Source: Rhizobium sp. SEMIA4064 (GTDB lineage: Bacteria; Pseudomonadota; Alphaproteobacteria; Rhizobiales; Rhizobiaceae). Taken from it: 64,000 bases of DNA. A program made the translations under genes and the position numbers. Position 1 is the stretch's first letter. Each line of letters starts with the position of its first letter. Positions 1 through 9,601 of the stretch are shown here, piece after piece. The notes beneath the pieces are model-generated. The model was not told where the DNA came from and searched no databases. It saw only the letters and a list, made by a program, of their open reading frames with translations. The stretch spans positions 248,549 through 312,548 of the forward strand of contig NZ_PYJN01000001.1 in NCBI RefSeq assembly GCF_003025035.1, written 5' to 3'.

Positions 1-1638
1 AACGGTACGTTCGATACGCTCAATCCCGTTTTGCTGAAGGGTAACCCCGCAGCGGGGCTCAGCCTGGTATTTGATACCCTGATGAAGTCGGCCGACGACG
101 AAGTCTTCTCTTCGTATGGATTGCTTGCAGAAGGCGTGTCCTATCCGGAAGATGTCTCGAGCGCCACGTTCCGTCTGCGGGCTGAGGCCAAATGGGCCGA
201 CGGGACACCGGTCACCCCCGACGATGTCGTCTTCAGCTTCGAAAAATCGAAGGAACTCAATCCGTTCCTGACGAGCTACTATTCACATGTGACGCGTGCC
301 GAAAAAACCGGCGACCGTGACATCACCTTCTCTTTCGACCAGAAGAACAACCGCGAACTGCCCTCCATTCTCGGACAGCTTCTGATCGTGCCGAAACATT
401 GGTGGGAAGCAACGGGTCCCGATGGCAAGCCACGCGACATCACGCGTACGACGCTGGAGCCGCTCATGGGCTCCGGGCCATATAAGATCGTGTCGGTGTC
501 GCCGGGATCTACCATCCGCTATGAACTCCGTGACGACTATTGGGGCAAGAACCTCTCCGTCAATGTTGGCGAGAACAACTTCGGAGCCATCTCGTATGCC
601 TACTACGGCGACGACGATGTGGAATTTGAGGGTTTTCGTGGCGGCAATGTCGATTTCTGGCAGGATAACAGCGCCAGCCGTTGGGTAACGGGCTATGACT
701 TCCCGGCCGCCAAGGATGGCCGCATCAAGCGGGAAGATTTGCCCAATCCGCTGCGCGCGACCGGCGTGATGCAGGCGCTGGTTCCGAACATGCGCCGCGA
801 TCAGTTCAAGGACCAGCGGGTACGCGAAGCGCTCAACTACGCCTTTGATTTCGAGGAGATCAACCGCACGGTCGCTTATGGTGTATATCACCGTGACGAC
901 AGCTATTTCTTCGGCACCAAACTCGCTTCCTCCGGTCTGCCCCAGGGGGAAGAGCTGAATATTCTGAACGAGATCAAGGACAAGGTGCCGCCCGAGGTCT
1001 TTACGACACCCTACAGCAATCCCGTAGGTGGCGATCAGCAGAAGTCTCGCGACAATCTTCGTAAGGCAATCGCGCTTCTCAAGGATGCCGGCTATGTGAT
1101 CAAGGGCAACCAGATGGTCAATGCCAAGACCGGGCAGCCCTTTTCCATCGAGATCCTTCTCGGCAGCCCATTTGTTGAAAAATGGGTGCTGCCCTATACG
1201 CAGAACCTCAAGAAGATTGGCATCGACGCGCGCGTACGCACCGTCGATTCCTCGCAATACATCAATCGTGTCCGCAGTTTCGACTATGACATGATCTGGA
1301 ATGTGTGGGCCCAGACCCTCAATCCCGGAAACGAGCAGACGGATTTCTGGGGTTCTGCCTCAGTTAACCGTCCAGGTTCTCGAAATTATGCGGGCATAGC
1401 CGATCCCGGTGTCGATGCACTGATCACCAAGGCCATCTTTGCCAAGGATGTCGCCGAAAAGGAGGCGTCGGCGAGGGCGCTCGACCGTGTTCTGCTCGCC
1501 CATCACTACGTCGTTCCGCTGTTCTATGCCACCAGCTTCCACATCGCCTATTGGGACAAGTTCGAACATCCGGCCAATCTGCCGGAATATTCGATGGGCT
1601 TTCCCGAGACATGGTGGTCGAAGAACGCCGGCAAATGA
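1..1638 (+). CDS. yejA: Peptide ABC transporter substrate-binding protein, 5' end missing
   Basis: Periplasmic binding protein of the SBP family 5 (oligopeptide/YejA type), which captures peptides for the Yej importer. The frame is open at the first base, so the signal peptide and true start lie upstream; 545 codons remain. Family-typical stretches are visible: WADGTPVTPDDVVFSF near residue 55, a LxxLMGSGPYKI segment near 150 and the RVREALNYAFDFE helix near 275. The yejBEF genes follow on the same strand after a 171-base gap. YejABEF is known to import peptides such as microcin C in enterics, and in Sinorhizobium it has been linked to tolerance of plant NCR peptides. The peptide specificity here is inference. 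Confidence 0.93.
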   Translation, partial: NGTFDTLNPVLLKGNPAAGLSLVFDTLMKSADDEVFSSYGLLAEGVSYPEDVSSATFRLRAEAKWADGTPVTPDDVVFSFEKSKELNPFLTSYYSHVTRAEKTGDRDITFSFDQKNNRELPSILGQLLIVPKHWWEATGPDGKPRDITRTTLEPLMGSGPYKIVSVSPGSTIRYELRDDYWGKNLSVNVGENNFGAISYAYYGDDDVEFEGFRGGNVDFWQDNSASRWVTGYDFPAAKDGRIKREDLPNPLRATGVMQALVPNMRRDQFKDQRVREALNYAFDFEEINRTVAYGVYHRDDSYFFGTKLASSGLPQGEELNILNEIKDKVPPEVFTTPYSNPVGGDQQKSRDNLRKAIALLKDAGYVIKGNQMVNAKTGQPFSIEILLGSPFVEKWVLPYTQNLKKIGIDARVRTVDSSQYINRVRSFDYDMIWNVWAQTLNPGNEQTDFWGSASVNRPGSRNYAGIADPGVDALITKAIFAKDVAEKEASARALDRVLLAHHYVVPLFYATSFHIAYWDKFEHPANLPEYSMGFPETWWSKNAGK

Positions 1639-1809
1639 GCGGCTCTTGCAATGACGGGCATGCTGGCTCCAAATGCCCCATGCCGATTCGGCAATTTCAG
1701 CCTGAAATGACTGCGCCGGCTCTATTCGGCGGAAGGGAACAAACGACTTGAACGACGGATGGATTGAGGCGGGAGCAGGCATATTCCTCGATGAGGGAGT
1801 GACGGGCTG

Positions 1810-2901
1810 ATGGGTGCCTATATCCTCAGACGTCTGCTGCTGATGATCCCGACCATCATCGGCATCATGGCGATCTCGTTTACCATCGTGCAGTTCGCGC
1901 CCGGCGGTCCTGTCGAGCAGGTGATCGCGCAGTTGACCGGCCAGGGCGACAACGCCAATGGCCGTCTTTCCGGCGGTACCGATCTGCTCGGCCAGCAGAA
2001 CGTCGACGACAGCAGCTCGAAATATCGCGGCGCGCAGGGGCTCGATCCGGAGCTGATCGCCAAGCTCGACAAGCAGTTCGGCTTCGACAAGCCGCCGCTT
2101 ACGCGCTTCGGGCAGATGATGTGGAATTATATCCGCTTCGATTTCGGCGAAAGCTTCTTCCGCAATACCACGGTGATCGATCTCATCGGCCAGAAGCTTC
2201 CCGTGTCGATTTCGCTCGGCATCTGGATCCTGATCTTCTCCTACGCCATCTCCATCCCGCTCGGCATCCGCAAGGCGATACAGGATGGATCGACCTTCGA
2301 TGTCTGGACGTCCGGTGTCATCATCATCGGCTATGCAGTTCCGAGTTTCCTCTTCGGCATCATGCTGATCGTGCTTTTCGCCGGTGGCTCCTTCTTCGAT
2401 TGGTTTCCGCTGCGTGGCCTCGTCTCCGATAATTTCGCCGATCTTACGTGGTGGCAGAAGATCATCGATTATCTCTGGCACCTCGTGCTGCCATTGATCT
2501 CGCTGTCGCTCGCCGCCTTCGCCACGACGACGCTTCTCACCAAGAATTCCTTCATCGAGGAGATCAAGAAGCAATATGTCATCACGGCCCGCGCCAAAGG
2601 GCTGAGCGAGCGGCGGGTGCTCTATGGCCATGTCTTCCGCAATGCCATGCTCATCGTCATCGCCGGTTTCCCCGGTGCCTTCATTTCCGCCTTCTTCACC
2701 GGTTCGCTGTTGATCGAGAATATCTTCTCGCTCGATGGCCTCGGCCGCCTCAGCTATCTCTCCGTCGTCCAGCGTGACTATCCGATCGTGTTCGCAACGC
2801 TCTATATCTTCTCGCTGCTTGGCTTGTTCGTCGGCCTGATCTCGGACCTGATCTATACTTGGATCGACCCCCGCATCGATTTCGAGCGGAGGGATGTCTG
2901 A
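1810..2901 (+). CDS. yejB: Peptide ABC transporter permease YejB
   Basis: Inner-membrane permease of the Yej peptide importer (binding-protein-dependent transport family). The 363-residue protein starts with a hydrophobic helix ([20 protein letters not shown]), as DppB/YejB proteins do. It has the long periplasmic insert (about residues 40-100) of the YejB branch and, near residue 255, the EAA-loop-like stretch [21 protein letters not shown] that contacts the ATPase. Its TGA stop overlaps the yejE ATG by one base (TGATG), so the two are translationally coupled. A purine-rich GAGGGAG lies about ten bases before the start. Confidence 0.95.
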   Translation: MGAYILRRLLLMIPTIIGIMAISFTIVQFAPGGPVEQVIAQLTGQGDNANGRLSGGTDLLGQQNVDDSSSKYRGAQGLDPELIAKLDKQFGFDKPPLTRFGQMMWNYIRFDFGESFFRNTTVIDLIGQKLPVSISLGIWILIFSYAISIPLGIRKAIQDGSTFDVWTSGVIIIGYAVPSFLFGIMLIVLFAGGSFFDWFPLRGLVSDNFADLTWWQKIIDYLWHLVLPLISLSLAAFATTTLLTKNSFIEEIKKQYVITARAKGLSERRVLYGHVFRNAMLIVIAGFPGAFISAFFTGSLLIENIFSLDGLGRLSYLSVVQRDYPIVFATLYIFSLLGLFVGLISDLIYTWIDPRIDFERRDV

Positions 2902-4055
2902 TGGACGCAGCGACCAACTCGACGGCCCCGGCAGTAGTAAAGCCGCCGCGCAAGGGCCTCTTTTCCCCGACCAACGTTCGCCGCTGGCAGAATTTCAAGG
3001 CGAACCGCCGTGGCTACTGGTCTCTCTGGCTGTTCCTGATCCTGTTCGTTGTCAGTCTCGGAGCGGAATTCATCGCCAACGACCGGCCGATCCTCATTTC
3101 CTATAAGGGCGAGATCCTGACGCCTGTCTTCGTCGATTACCCCGAGGAAAAATTCGGCGGCTTCCTCGCGCAGACCGACTATCGCGCAGAGGATATCAGG
3201 CAGGAGATCAACGCCAATGGCTGGATGATCTGGCCGCCGATCCATTATTCCTACCAGACCGCCAATTCGAACCTTCCGAAGGGAACCTCAGCTCCGACCG
3301 CTCCCTTCTGGCTGATGAGCAAGGAACAGCGCTGCTCCGGCTATGAAAAGGGCGTTGATGATCCGAATTGCACCCTGAGCAATCTCAACTGGCTCGGCAC
3401 GGACGACCAGGCACGCGATGTGCTGGCGCGCATGATCTACGGCTTCCGCATCTCGGTGCTGTTCGGCCTGGCGCTGACCATCTGCTCGGCGGTCGTCGGC
3501 GTTGCCGCCGGTGCCATCCAGGGCTATTTCGGCGGCTGGACCGACCTTCTCCTGCAGCGTTTCATCGAGATCTGGTCATCGATGCCGGTACTCTACATCC
3601 TGCTGATCATCGCCTCGGTCCTGCCGCCCGGTTTCTTCATCCTTCTCGGCATCCTGCTTCTGTTTTCCTGGGTGGGCCTCGTCGGCGTCGTGCGTGCCGA
3701 ATTCCTGCGGGCGCGCAATTTCGAATATGTCCGCGCCGCCCGCGCGCTCGGCGTCAACAACATTACCATTATGTACCGCCACCTGCTGCCGAACGCCATG
3801 GTCGCGACCCTGACCTTCGTGCCCTTCATTCTCTCCGGCTCGATCACGACGCTGACCTCGCTGGATTTCTTAGGCTTCGGCATGCCCCCCGGCTCGCCTT
3901 CGCTTGGCGAAATGATCGCCCAGGGCAAGTCCAACCTTCAGGCCCCCTGGCTCGGCCTTTCCGCCTTCTTCACGATGTCGATCATGCTGTCGCTTCTGAT
4001 CTTCATCGGTGAAGCCGTCCGCGATGCATTCGATCCGAGGAAGACGTTCCGATGA
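2901..4055 (+). CDS. yejE: Peptide ABC transporter permease YejE
   Basis: Second inner-membrane permease of the Yej importer (DppC/YejE branch), 384 residues. A start 42 bases upstream is possible, but the ATG at 2901 overlaps the yejB stop and follows GCGGAGGG, so it is preferred. Domains in order: cytoplasmic N-terminus (about 1-35), first membrane helix (about 36-55), a long periplasmic insert (about 56-165) typical of YejE, then the transport core with the EAA loop around YVRAARALGVNNITIMYRH. The stop overlaps the yejF start (ATGA). It should pair with YejB to form the channel. Confidence 0.95.
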   Translation: MDAATNSTAPAVVKPPRKGLFSPTNVRRWQNFKANRRGYWSLWLFLILFVVSLGAEFIANDRPILISYKGEILTPVFVDYPEEKFGGFLAQTDYRAEDIRQEINANGWMIWPPIHYSYQTANSNLPKGTSAPTAPFWLMSKEQRCSGYEKGVDDPNCTLSNLNWLGTDDQARDVLARMIYGFRISVLFGLALTICSAVVGVAAGAIQGYFGGWTDLLLQRFIEIWSSMPVLYILLIIASVLPPGFFILLGILLLFSWVGLVGVVRAEFLRARNFEYVRAARALGVNNITIMYRHLLPNAMVATLTFVPFILSGSITTLTSLDFLGFGMPPGSPSLGEMIAQGKSNLQAPWLGLSAFFTMSIMLSLLIFIGEAVRDAFDPRKTFR

Positions 4056-5686
4056 GCGCAGACACCCCATTGCTTTCAGTCCGAAATCTATCCGTCGCCT
4101 TTCACCAGGGCGGCCAAACCTCGACTGCGGTCGACGGCGTCTCTTTCGATATCGCCAAGGGCGAAGTCTTGGCGCTGGTCGGCGAATCCGGGTCGGGCAA
4201 ATCGGTGTCGGCCAACTCGATCCTGAAGCTGCTGCCCTATCCGACTGCCAGCCATCCCTCGGGAGAAATCCTGTTCAAAGGCAAGGACCTGCTGAAGGCG
4301 TCTGACAATGAGCTGCGTGCCGTCCGCGGCAACGACATTACCATGATCTTCCAGGAGCCGATGACCTCGCTCAATCCGCTCCATACGATCGAAAAGCAGA
4401 TCGGCGAAATCCTGGCGCTGCACCAGGGCGTGGTCGGCCAGCAGGCGCGTGCCCGCATACTGGATCTCCTGAATCAGGTCGGCATCCGCGAGCCGGAAAA
4501 ACGGCTCAAGGCCTATCCGCACGAGCTGTCCGGCGGCCAGCGTCAGCGCGTGATGATTGCCATGGCGCTCGCCAACCGGCCGGAGCTTCTGATTGCCGAC
4601 GAGCCGACGACGGCGCTCGATGTGACGGTGCAGGCGCAGATCCTCGAATTGCTGCGCGAGCTCAAGGGTGCACACGGCATGTCGATGCTGTTCATCACCC
4701 ACGATCTCGGCATCGTCCGCAAATTCGCCGATCGCGTCTGCGTCATGACCAAGGGCCATATCGTCGAGACCGGCACGGTCGAGGAGGTCTTCACCCATCC
4801 GCAGCATGAGTATACCCGGCATCTGCTGGCTGCCGAGCCGCGCGGCGAGCCGCCGGTGGGCGACACCAGCAAGCCCGTGGTCATGGAAGGCTCCGACATC
4901 AAAGTCTGGTTCCCGATCAAGGCCGGGCTGATGCGCAAGGTGGTCGACTATGTGAAAGCAGTCGACGGCATTGATCTCAGGCTAAGAGCCGGCCAGACGC
5001 TCGGCGTCGTTGGTGAATCCGGCTCCGGCAAGACGACGCTCGGCCTGGCGCTTGCTCGGCTGATCTCCTCCAGAGGCCGCATCAGCTTTGTCGGCAAGGA
5101 CATTGCGGACTATTCCTTCAAGGAGATGCGGCCGCTGCGCAACCAGCTTCAGGTCGTCTTCCAGGACCCCTACGGATCGCTGAGCCCGCGTATGTCGGTC
5201 GGCGAAATCATTGCCGAAGGGCTGAAGGTGCATGAGCAATCTCTATCGGCGGAAGAGCGCGATCGGCGCGTCTGCTGGGCGCTGGAAGAGGTGGGTCTCG
5301 ATCCCTCGACCCGCTGGCGCTTCCCGCATGAATTTTCCGGCGGCCAGCGCCAGCGCATCGCCATTGCCCGCGCCATGGTGCTGAAGCCGCGTTTCGTCAT
5401 GCTGGACGAGCCGACCTCAGCGCTCGACATGAGCGTACAGGCGCAGGTGGTCGATCTGCTGCGCGACCTGCAGCGGCGCCATGACCTTGCCTACCTCTTC
5501 ATCAGCCATGATCTGAAAGTCGTGAAGGCGCTTGCGAACGACCTGATCGTCATGCGCTTCGGCAAGGTCGTGGAGCAGGGTGTGTCGGCGGAGATTTTCC
5601 GTGCGCCCAAAGAGGATTACACTAGGGCGCTTCTCGCAGCCGCCTTCAACATCGAGGCGGTCCCCACCGCCGCCGTCCAGCAATAA
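4052..5686 (+). CDS. yejF: Peptide ABC transporter ATP-binding protein with two ATPase domains
   Basis: Cytoplasmic ATPase that powers the Yej importer. The two nucleotide-binding domains are fused, as in E. coli YejF. Domain 1 has Walker A GESGSGKS at about residues 44-51, signature LSGGQRQR near 158 and Walker B LLIADEPT. Domain 2 has Walker A GESGSGKT near 320, signature FSGGQRQR near 427 and Walker B FVMLDEPT. The 544-residue length suits a tandem ATPase. The start overlaps the yejE stop by four bases, and 12 bases after the stop the dehydrogenase gene begins, so that gene is probably in the same operon. Confidence 0.96.
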   Translation: MSADTPLLSVRNLSVAFHQGGQTSTAVDGVSFDIAKGEVLALVGESGSGKSVSANSILKLLPYPTASHPSGEILFKGKDLLKASDNELRAVRGNDITMIFQEPMTSLNPLHTIEKQIGEILALHQGVVGQQARARILDLLNQVGIREPEKRLKAYPHELSGGQRQRVMIAMALANRPELLIADEPTTALDVTVQAQILELLRELKGAHGMSMLFITHDLGIVRKFADRVCVMTKGHIVETGTVEEVFTHPQHEYTRHLLAAEPRGEPPVGDTSKPVVMEGSDIKVWFPIKAGLMRKVVDYVKAVDGIDLRLRAGQTLGVVGESGSGKTTLGLALARLISSRGRISFVGKDIADYSFKEMRPLRNQLQVVFQDPYGSLSPRMSVGEIIAEGLKVHEQSLSAEERDRRVCWALEEVGLDPSTRWRFPHEFSGGQRQRIAIARAMVLKPRFVMLDEPTSALDMSVQAQVVDLLRDLQRRHDLAYLFISHDLKVVKALANDLIVMRFGKVVEQGVSAEIFRAPKEDYTRALLAAAFNIEAVPTAAVQQ

Positions 5687-5698
5687 AAGACAATCGCC

Positions 5699-6658
5699 AT
5701 GCCGGTCAAAAGCCCTGTTCTCGTCGATCTCAAATTCACGCCTGAAGCCATCGCCGCGGCCCTTAAAACCGCTTTCACCGATCGTGGCAGCATCAACCTC
5801 GCCGATCCCGCCAATAAAGGCGCGGATCTGAGCCAGGTCGATTATGCCCTTCTGTGGAAGCCGGATGCCGATCTCTTTCAGCGCGCGCCCAACCTCAAGG
5901 TCATCTTTTCCGGCGGCGCCGGCGTCGATTCCATGTTGAATATCGAGGGTCTCCCCGACATTCCCATCGTCCGCTTCGTCGACCGCAGCTTGACGGTGCG
6001 CATGACGGAATGGGTCGTGCTGCAATGCCTCATGCATCTGCGCGACGTCTTCGGTCACTTCAGGCACCAGCGCAAGCGCGTCTGGGGCCATCTTTCGGCG
6101 CCCGAAGCACGCGAAGTCACGGTCGGTGTCATGGGCCTCGGCATTCTCGGCCTCGATGCCGCCACCAAACTCAAGGTCATGGGCTTCGACGTCATCGGCT
6201 GGTCGCGACAGAAAAAGCACATCGACGGCATGGAAACGTTCGACGCCGGCGAGCTAGATGCCTTTCTCGCGCGGACTGATATTCTCGTCGGTCTGCTACC
6301 GCTGACGCCGGAGACGACGGGGTTTTACAACAGCGCGCTCTTTTCCAGGCTTCGCCGCGGCGGTGCCCTGGGCAAGCCGGTATTCATCAATGCTGGACGC
6401 GGCAAGAGCCAGGTCCAGGCCGATATCGTCTCGGCGATCGAAACCGGCGTACTCGGTGGCGCGTCGCTCGATGTCTTCGATGTCGAGCCGCTGCCGATGG
6501 ACGCCCCGCTCTGGGGCATGGAGAATGTCGTCATCACCCCGCACGATGCGGCGGTCTCCGAGGAATATTCGCTGATGCGCCATATCGAAGAACAGATCGC
6601 CCGCTTCGAGCGCGGCGAGCCTCTGCAATACCTCGTGGATCGCAGCCGGGGCTACTAA
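5699..6658 (+). CDS. D-2-hydroxyacid dehydrogenase, GhrA-like (glyoxylate/hydroxypyruvate reductase)
   Basis: NAD(P)H-dependent oxidoreductase of the D-isomer-specific 2-hydroxyacid dehydrogenase family, 319 residues. The cofactor-binding Rossmann motif is VGVMGLGILG near residue 142. The catalytic Arg lies in FINAGRGKSQ near 235, and the His in VITPHDAAVSEEY near 280, where His-Asp replaces the usual His-x-x-Gly/Ala context, as in GhrA-like proteins. Best match by pattern is GhrA, which reduces glyoxylate and hydroxypyruvate. It is 12 bases behind yejF on the same strand, but a metabolic link to peptide uptake is not evident. The substrate is inferred from family resemblance only. Confidence 0.85.
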   Translation: MPVKSPVLVDLKFTPEAIAAALKTAFTDRGSINLADPANKGADLSQVDYALLWKPDADLFQRAPNLKVIFSGGAGVDSMLNIEGLPDIPIVRFVDRSLTVRMTEWVVLQCLMHLRDVFGHFRHQRKRVWGHLSAPEAREVTVGVMGLGILGLDAATKLKVMGFDVIGWSRQKKHIDGMETFDAGELDAFLARTDILVGLLPLTPETTGFYNSALFSRLRRGGALGKPVFINAGRGKSQVQADIVSAIETGVLGGASLDVFDVEPLPMDAPLWGMENVVITPHDAAVSEEYSLMRHIEEQIARFERGEPLQYLVDRSRGY

Positions 6659-6691
6659 GCGCCTTCGGAACCTTCCAGACCCGCCTCCGTT

Positions 6692-6725
6692 TTCCAAATG
6701 ACGTCGCCGCAAGGCGAATTTGGAA
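6692..6725 (+). promoter_or_regulatory. Stem-loop with GCAA tetraloop next to a ribosome binding site
   Basis: TTCCAAAT at 6692-6699 pairs with ATTTGGAA at 6718-6725. Inside it TCGCC (6704-6708) pairs with GGCGA (6713-6717) around a GCAA loop of the GNRA class, leaving GACG as a one-sided bulge. The 3' arm runs directly into the GGAGG Shine-Dalgarno of the gene starting at 6736. It may modulate translation of that gene or end transcripts from the upstream operon; there is no U-run to favour the latter. Confidence 0.5.
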
Positions 6726-6735
6726 GGAGGCTGTC

Positions 6736-7020
6736 ATGCCACGGAAGCTGGAAACCCATACGCGCTGGGAGGATTCTGATCACCGTCTGCATGAGGAAAA
6801 GGAGTTGCCGGCGACCGAGGCCAAACAGGGGCATATGGGACGGCGTGTATTGGCGGTGCTTCTTGTCGCACTTGCGCTGACAGCGATCGTCTGGGCGCTG
6901 GCGGAACTATGGGGCGGCAAGCCCACGCAGACGACGCCAGTGACGACGACCCCGGTGACGACCCAAGATCAGACGGCGACACCGAAACCGCCGGCTCAAG
7001 GCAATTCCCAGCCGCAATGA
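6736..7020 (+). CDS. Small single-pass membrane protein, function unknown
   Basis: A 94-residue protein of no family I recognise. The start follows an excellent GGAAGGAGG ribosome binding site. Residues 1-33 are charged and polar (cytoplasmic), about 34-55 form one hydrophobic helix (VLAVLLVALALTAIVWALA), and the rest is a short Thr/Pro/Gln-rich tail (TTPVTTTPVTTQDQT) likely to face the periplasm. The low-complexity Thr-Pro tail is typical of small envelope proteins in rhizobia. It stands alone between the Yej operon and pncB, with a stem-loop just upstream of its start. Confidence 0.75.
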   Translation: MPRKLETHTRWEDSDHRLHEEKELPATEAKQGHMGRRVLAVLLVALALTAIVWALAELWGGKPTQTTPVTTTPVTTQDQTATPKPPAQGNSQPQ

Positions 7021-7213
7021 ATTCGGCCATCAGCCACGATCTAAGCCAATGCAGCGGATGTCTGTATCAGCGCGTTTATTTCAGTATCAATTTTCTTTCA
7101 GTGACTGGACTTTCGCTCAACATTTTTTGATAAGAGGAGCATTATACCCGCCGCCAGCGAGCTGGAGGCGCGAAGCATGACGTCCGGGGCGTAGGGAGAC
7201 GGGCAGGAACGAG

Positions 7214-8518
7214 ATGACGAAAACGGATATCGCCACCCGTGTCTATAACCATACCTGGAAGCTCGATCCGATCATCCGCAGTCTGATCGATACGGATTTC
7301 TATAAGCTTCTGATGCTGCAGATGATCTGGAAGCTTTATCCGGACGTCAATGCCACCTTCTCCTTGATCAACCGCACGAAAAGCGTCCGGCTCGCCGAAG
7401 TGATCGACGAGAAGGAGTTGCGCGAACAACTCGATCATGCGCGTACGCTCAGGCTTGCCAAGAAGGAGATGATCTGGCTAGCGGGTAACAGCTTCTACGG
7501 TCGTGCCCAGATCTTCGAGCCGGAATTCCTGGGCTGGCTGTCGAATTTCCAGCTTCCGGAATATGAGCTGTCCAAGCGTGACGGGCAGTATATTCTCGAC
7601 TTCCACGGGTCGTGGAAGGAAACCACCATGTGGGAGATTCCGGCCCTCGCCATCATCAACGAGCTCCGCTCGCGTGCGGCGCTGAAGGCGTTGGGTCCTT
7701 TCACGCTCGATGTCCTCTATGCGCGAGCCAAGGCGAAGATGTGGGAAAAGGTCGAGCGGCTGAGTGAGCTGCCGAATCTGCGCATTTCCGATTTCGGCAC
7801 CCGGCGACGCCATAGTTTCCTCTGGCAGCGTTGGTGCGTGGAAGCGCTGAAGGAAGGTGTCAGCCATGCTTTCACCGGCACCAGCAACGTCCTTCTCGCC
7901 ATGGATTCCGATCTTGAGGCCGTCGGCACCAATGCGCACGAGCTGCCGATGGTGGCGGCGGCGCTGGCCGAGACCGATGAGGCGCTTGGAAAGGCGCCCT
8001 ACAAGGTATTGCGCGACTGGAATCGCCTTTACGGCGGCAACCTGTTGGTGGTTCTGCCCGACGCCTTCGGCACGGCTTCTTTCCTGCGCAATGCGCCGGA
8101 ATGGGTGGCCGACTGGACCGGCTTCCGCCCCGACAGCGCGCCTCCGATCGAAGGCGGCGAGAAGATCATCGAATGGTGGAAGAAGATGGGCCGCGACCCG
8201 CGCCAGAAACTTCTGATCTTCTCCGACGGTCTGGATGTCGACGCCATCATCGCCACCTACAAGCATTTCGAGGGCCGGGTCCGCATGGGCTTCGGTTGGG
8301 GCACCAACCTCACCAATGATTTTGCAGGCTGCGCGCCCACCGAAATCCATGGCCTCAACCCGATCTCGATCGTCTGCAAGGTGATCGAAGCCAATGGCCG
8401 CCCGGCCGTCAAACTCTCGGACAATCCGCAGAAGGCAACGGGCGAACCCGCCGAGGTCGAGCGCTATTTGAAGTTCTTCGGCGCCGAGGATCGGGTGGAT
8501 CAAGAGGTGCTGGTGTAA
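7214..8518 (+). CDS. pncB: Nicotinate phosphoribosyltransferase
   Basis: Converts nicotinate and PRPP, with ATP hydrolysis, to nicotinate mononucleotide, the entry step of the Preiss-Handler NAD salvage route in the cytoplasm. The 434-residue length matches the PncB family. Recognisable blocks are [11 protein letters not shown] near residue 26, [12 protein letters not shown] near 195 with the His region, [10 protein letters not shown] near 220, FSDGLDVD near 335 and [10 protein letters not shown] near 360, which contribute to substrate and PRPP binding. It appears to be monocistronic: about 190 bases of non-coding sequence precede it and a hairpin follows. Confidence 0.96.
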   Translation: MTKTDIATRVYNHTWKLDPIIRSLIDTDFYKLLMLQMIWKLYPDVNATFSLINRTKSVRLAEVIDEKELREQLDHARTLRLAKKEMIWLAGNSFYGRAQIFEPEFLGWLSNFQLPEYELSKRDGQYILDFHGSWKETTMWEIPALAIINELRSRAALKALGPFTLDVLYARAKAKMWEKVERLSELPNLRISDFGTRRRHSFLWQRWCVEALKEGVSHAFTGTSNVLLAMDSDLEAVGTNAHELPMVAAALAETDEALGKAPYKVLRDWNRLYGGNLLVVLPDAFGTASFLRNAPEWVADWTGFRPDSAPPIEGGEKIIEWWKKMGRDPRQKLLIFSDGLDVDAIIATYKHFEGRVRMGFGWGTNLTNDFAGCAPTEIHGLNPISIVCKVIEANGRPAVKLSDNPQKATGEPAEVERYLKFFGAEDRVDQEVLV

Positions 8519-8533
8519 TCATCTTGTTTTCGA

Positions 8534-8553
8534 TAGAGCATGTGACGGCTCTA
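8534..8553 (+). terminator. Hairpin after pncB
   Basis: TAGAGC at 8534-8539 and GCTCTA at 8548-8553 form a six-base stem with an eight-base loop, 15 bases after the pncB stop. No U-run follows, so it is only a weak terminator candidate. Confidence 0.35.
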
Positions 8554-8605
8554 CCGATTGTTGTAAAGCTAGGACCCCACTACCGTTTCGACTCAAGGAT
8601 CAGCC

Positions 8606-9520
8606 GTGGTACGAAATCATTATGGCTACGGATTGTTATTGTGCCTTGTCCTCTCGCAACCCGCTTACGCGCAAACGGATGACGGAACAGCCGCATTCGC
8701 AAAGCGTGACTATAGATCGGCACTGCTGAATTGGCAGCCACGGGCGGATCAGGGTGACGCAACGGCTCAGTACGGCCTGGGGCGCCTTTATTTCTTTGGA
8801 CTAGGTGTACCGCCAGACTCTAAGCAAGGCATTTTCTGGTTCCGCAAGGCGGCCGATCAAAACAATCCCTACGCTGAACGTCGCTTGGGTCTCGTTTATT
8901 CGGTTGGCGAAGACGATGTAGCTCCGGACCCTGAACAGGCGAATATCTGGTTTCAGAAGGCAGTAGCTGGCTTGAGCAAGGTAGCCGAGGACGGCGATGT
9001 CATGGCTCAATATTTGCTTGGCGGTATGTATTCTGACGGCGAAGGCGCGGAGCCAGATGCCGCGAAGGCGAACTTCTGGTTTCAGAAGGCGATGGGTAGT
9101 TTCCGCGAGCAGGCAGAGCAGGGAACAACCTCGGCCCAATACTGGCTCGGCCAAATGTATCTTAACGGTCAAGGTGTAAGCCGAGACGTAGATCAGGCAA
9201 TTATCTGGCTCTCAAAGGCTGCGGAGCAAGGCGATCTAGGCGCCCAACTCTGCCTTGGCGAGATCTACACTTATGCGCAATACGATCGCAAGGATAGCGA
9301 CATGGCGATTAAGTGGCTTACGAAGGCTGCGGAACAAGGCGACCCAGGGGCGCAAAAGCGTCTTAGTGCCGTCTATGCGGAGCGTGCACATCCCGCTGAT
9401 GCGTCGGCGTCGGCTTACTGGTATCGCAGGGCGACGGATACAGAAGCGTCATCTGCAGCTAAGGACAGCCCTTCCGAAGCGGTCAAGCCAATCAACCTAC
9501 CATTTTCTTCCAAAAATTGA
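8606..9520 (+). CDS. Secreted Sel1-repeat protein
   Basis: A 304-residue protein with a GTG start and a signal peptide (hydrophobic LLLCLVLSQPAYA, likely cut after AYA at about residue 22). The rest is about six Sel1-type (TPR-like) repeats of 34-38 residues, each with the A-x-Y-x-L-G-x-x-Y pattern and a second helix such as IIWLSKAAEQG. Examples begin near residues 52, 88, 129, 168, 204 and 240. Sel1 proteins act as periplasmic scaffolds for protein-protein contacts; in rhizobia they have been tied to polysaccharide and envelope functions (ExoR belongs to this class). No partner is visible in the neighbourhood, so its role is unknown. Confidence 0.85.
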   Translation: MVRNHYGYGLLLCLVLSQPAYAQTDDGTAAFAKRDYRSALLNWQPRADQGDATAQYGLGRLYFFGLGVPPDSKQGIFWFRKAADQNNPYAERRLGLVYSVGEDDVAPDPEQANIWFQKAVAGLSKVAEDGDVMAQYLLGGMYSDGEGAEPDAAKANFWFQKAMGSFREQAEQGTTSAQYWLGQMYLNGQGVSRDVDQAIIWLSKAAEQGDLGAQLCLGEIYTYAQYDRKDSDMAIKWLTKAAEQGDPGAQKRLSAVYAERAHPADASASAYWYRRATDTEASSAAKDSPSEAVKPINLPFSSKN

Positions 9521-9601
9521 ATCTGGTGTGGAGGCATTCGTACAAGTGGGCGTCTGTTGACGCTGGTCGGTATTTGTTCGCCCCAGGGGGCAAATCACAT
9601 G

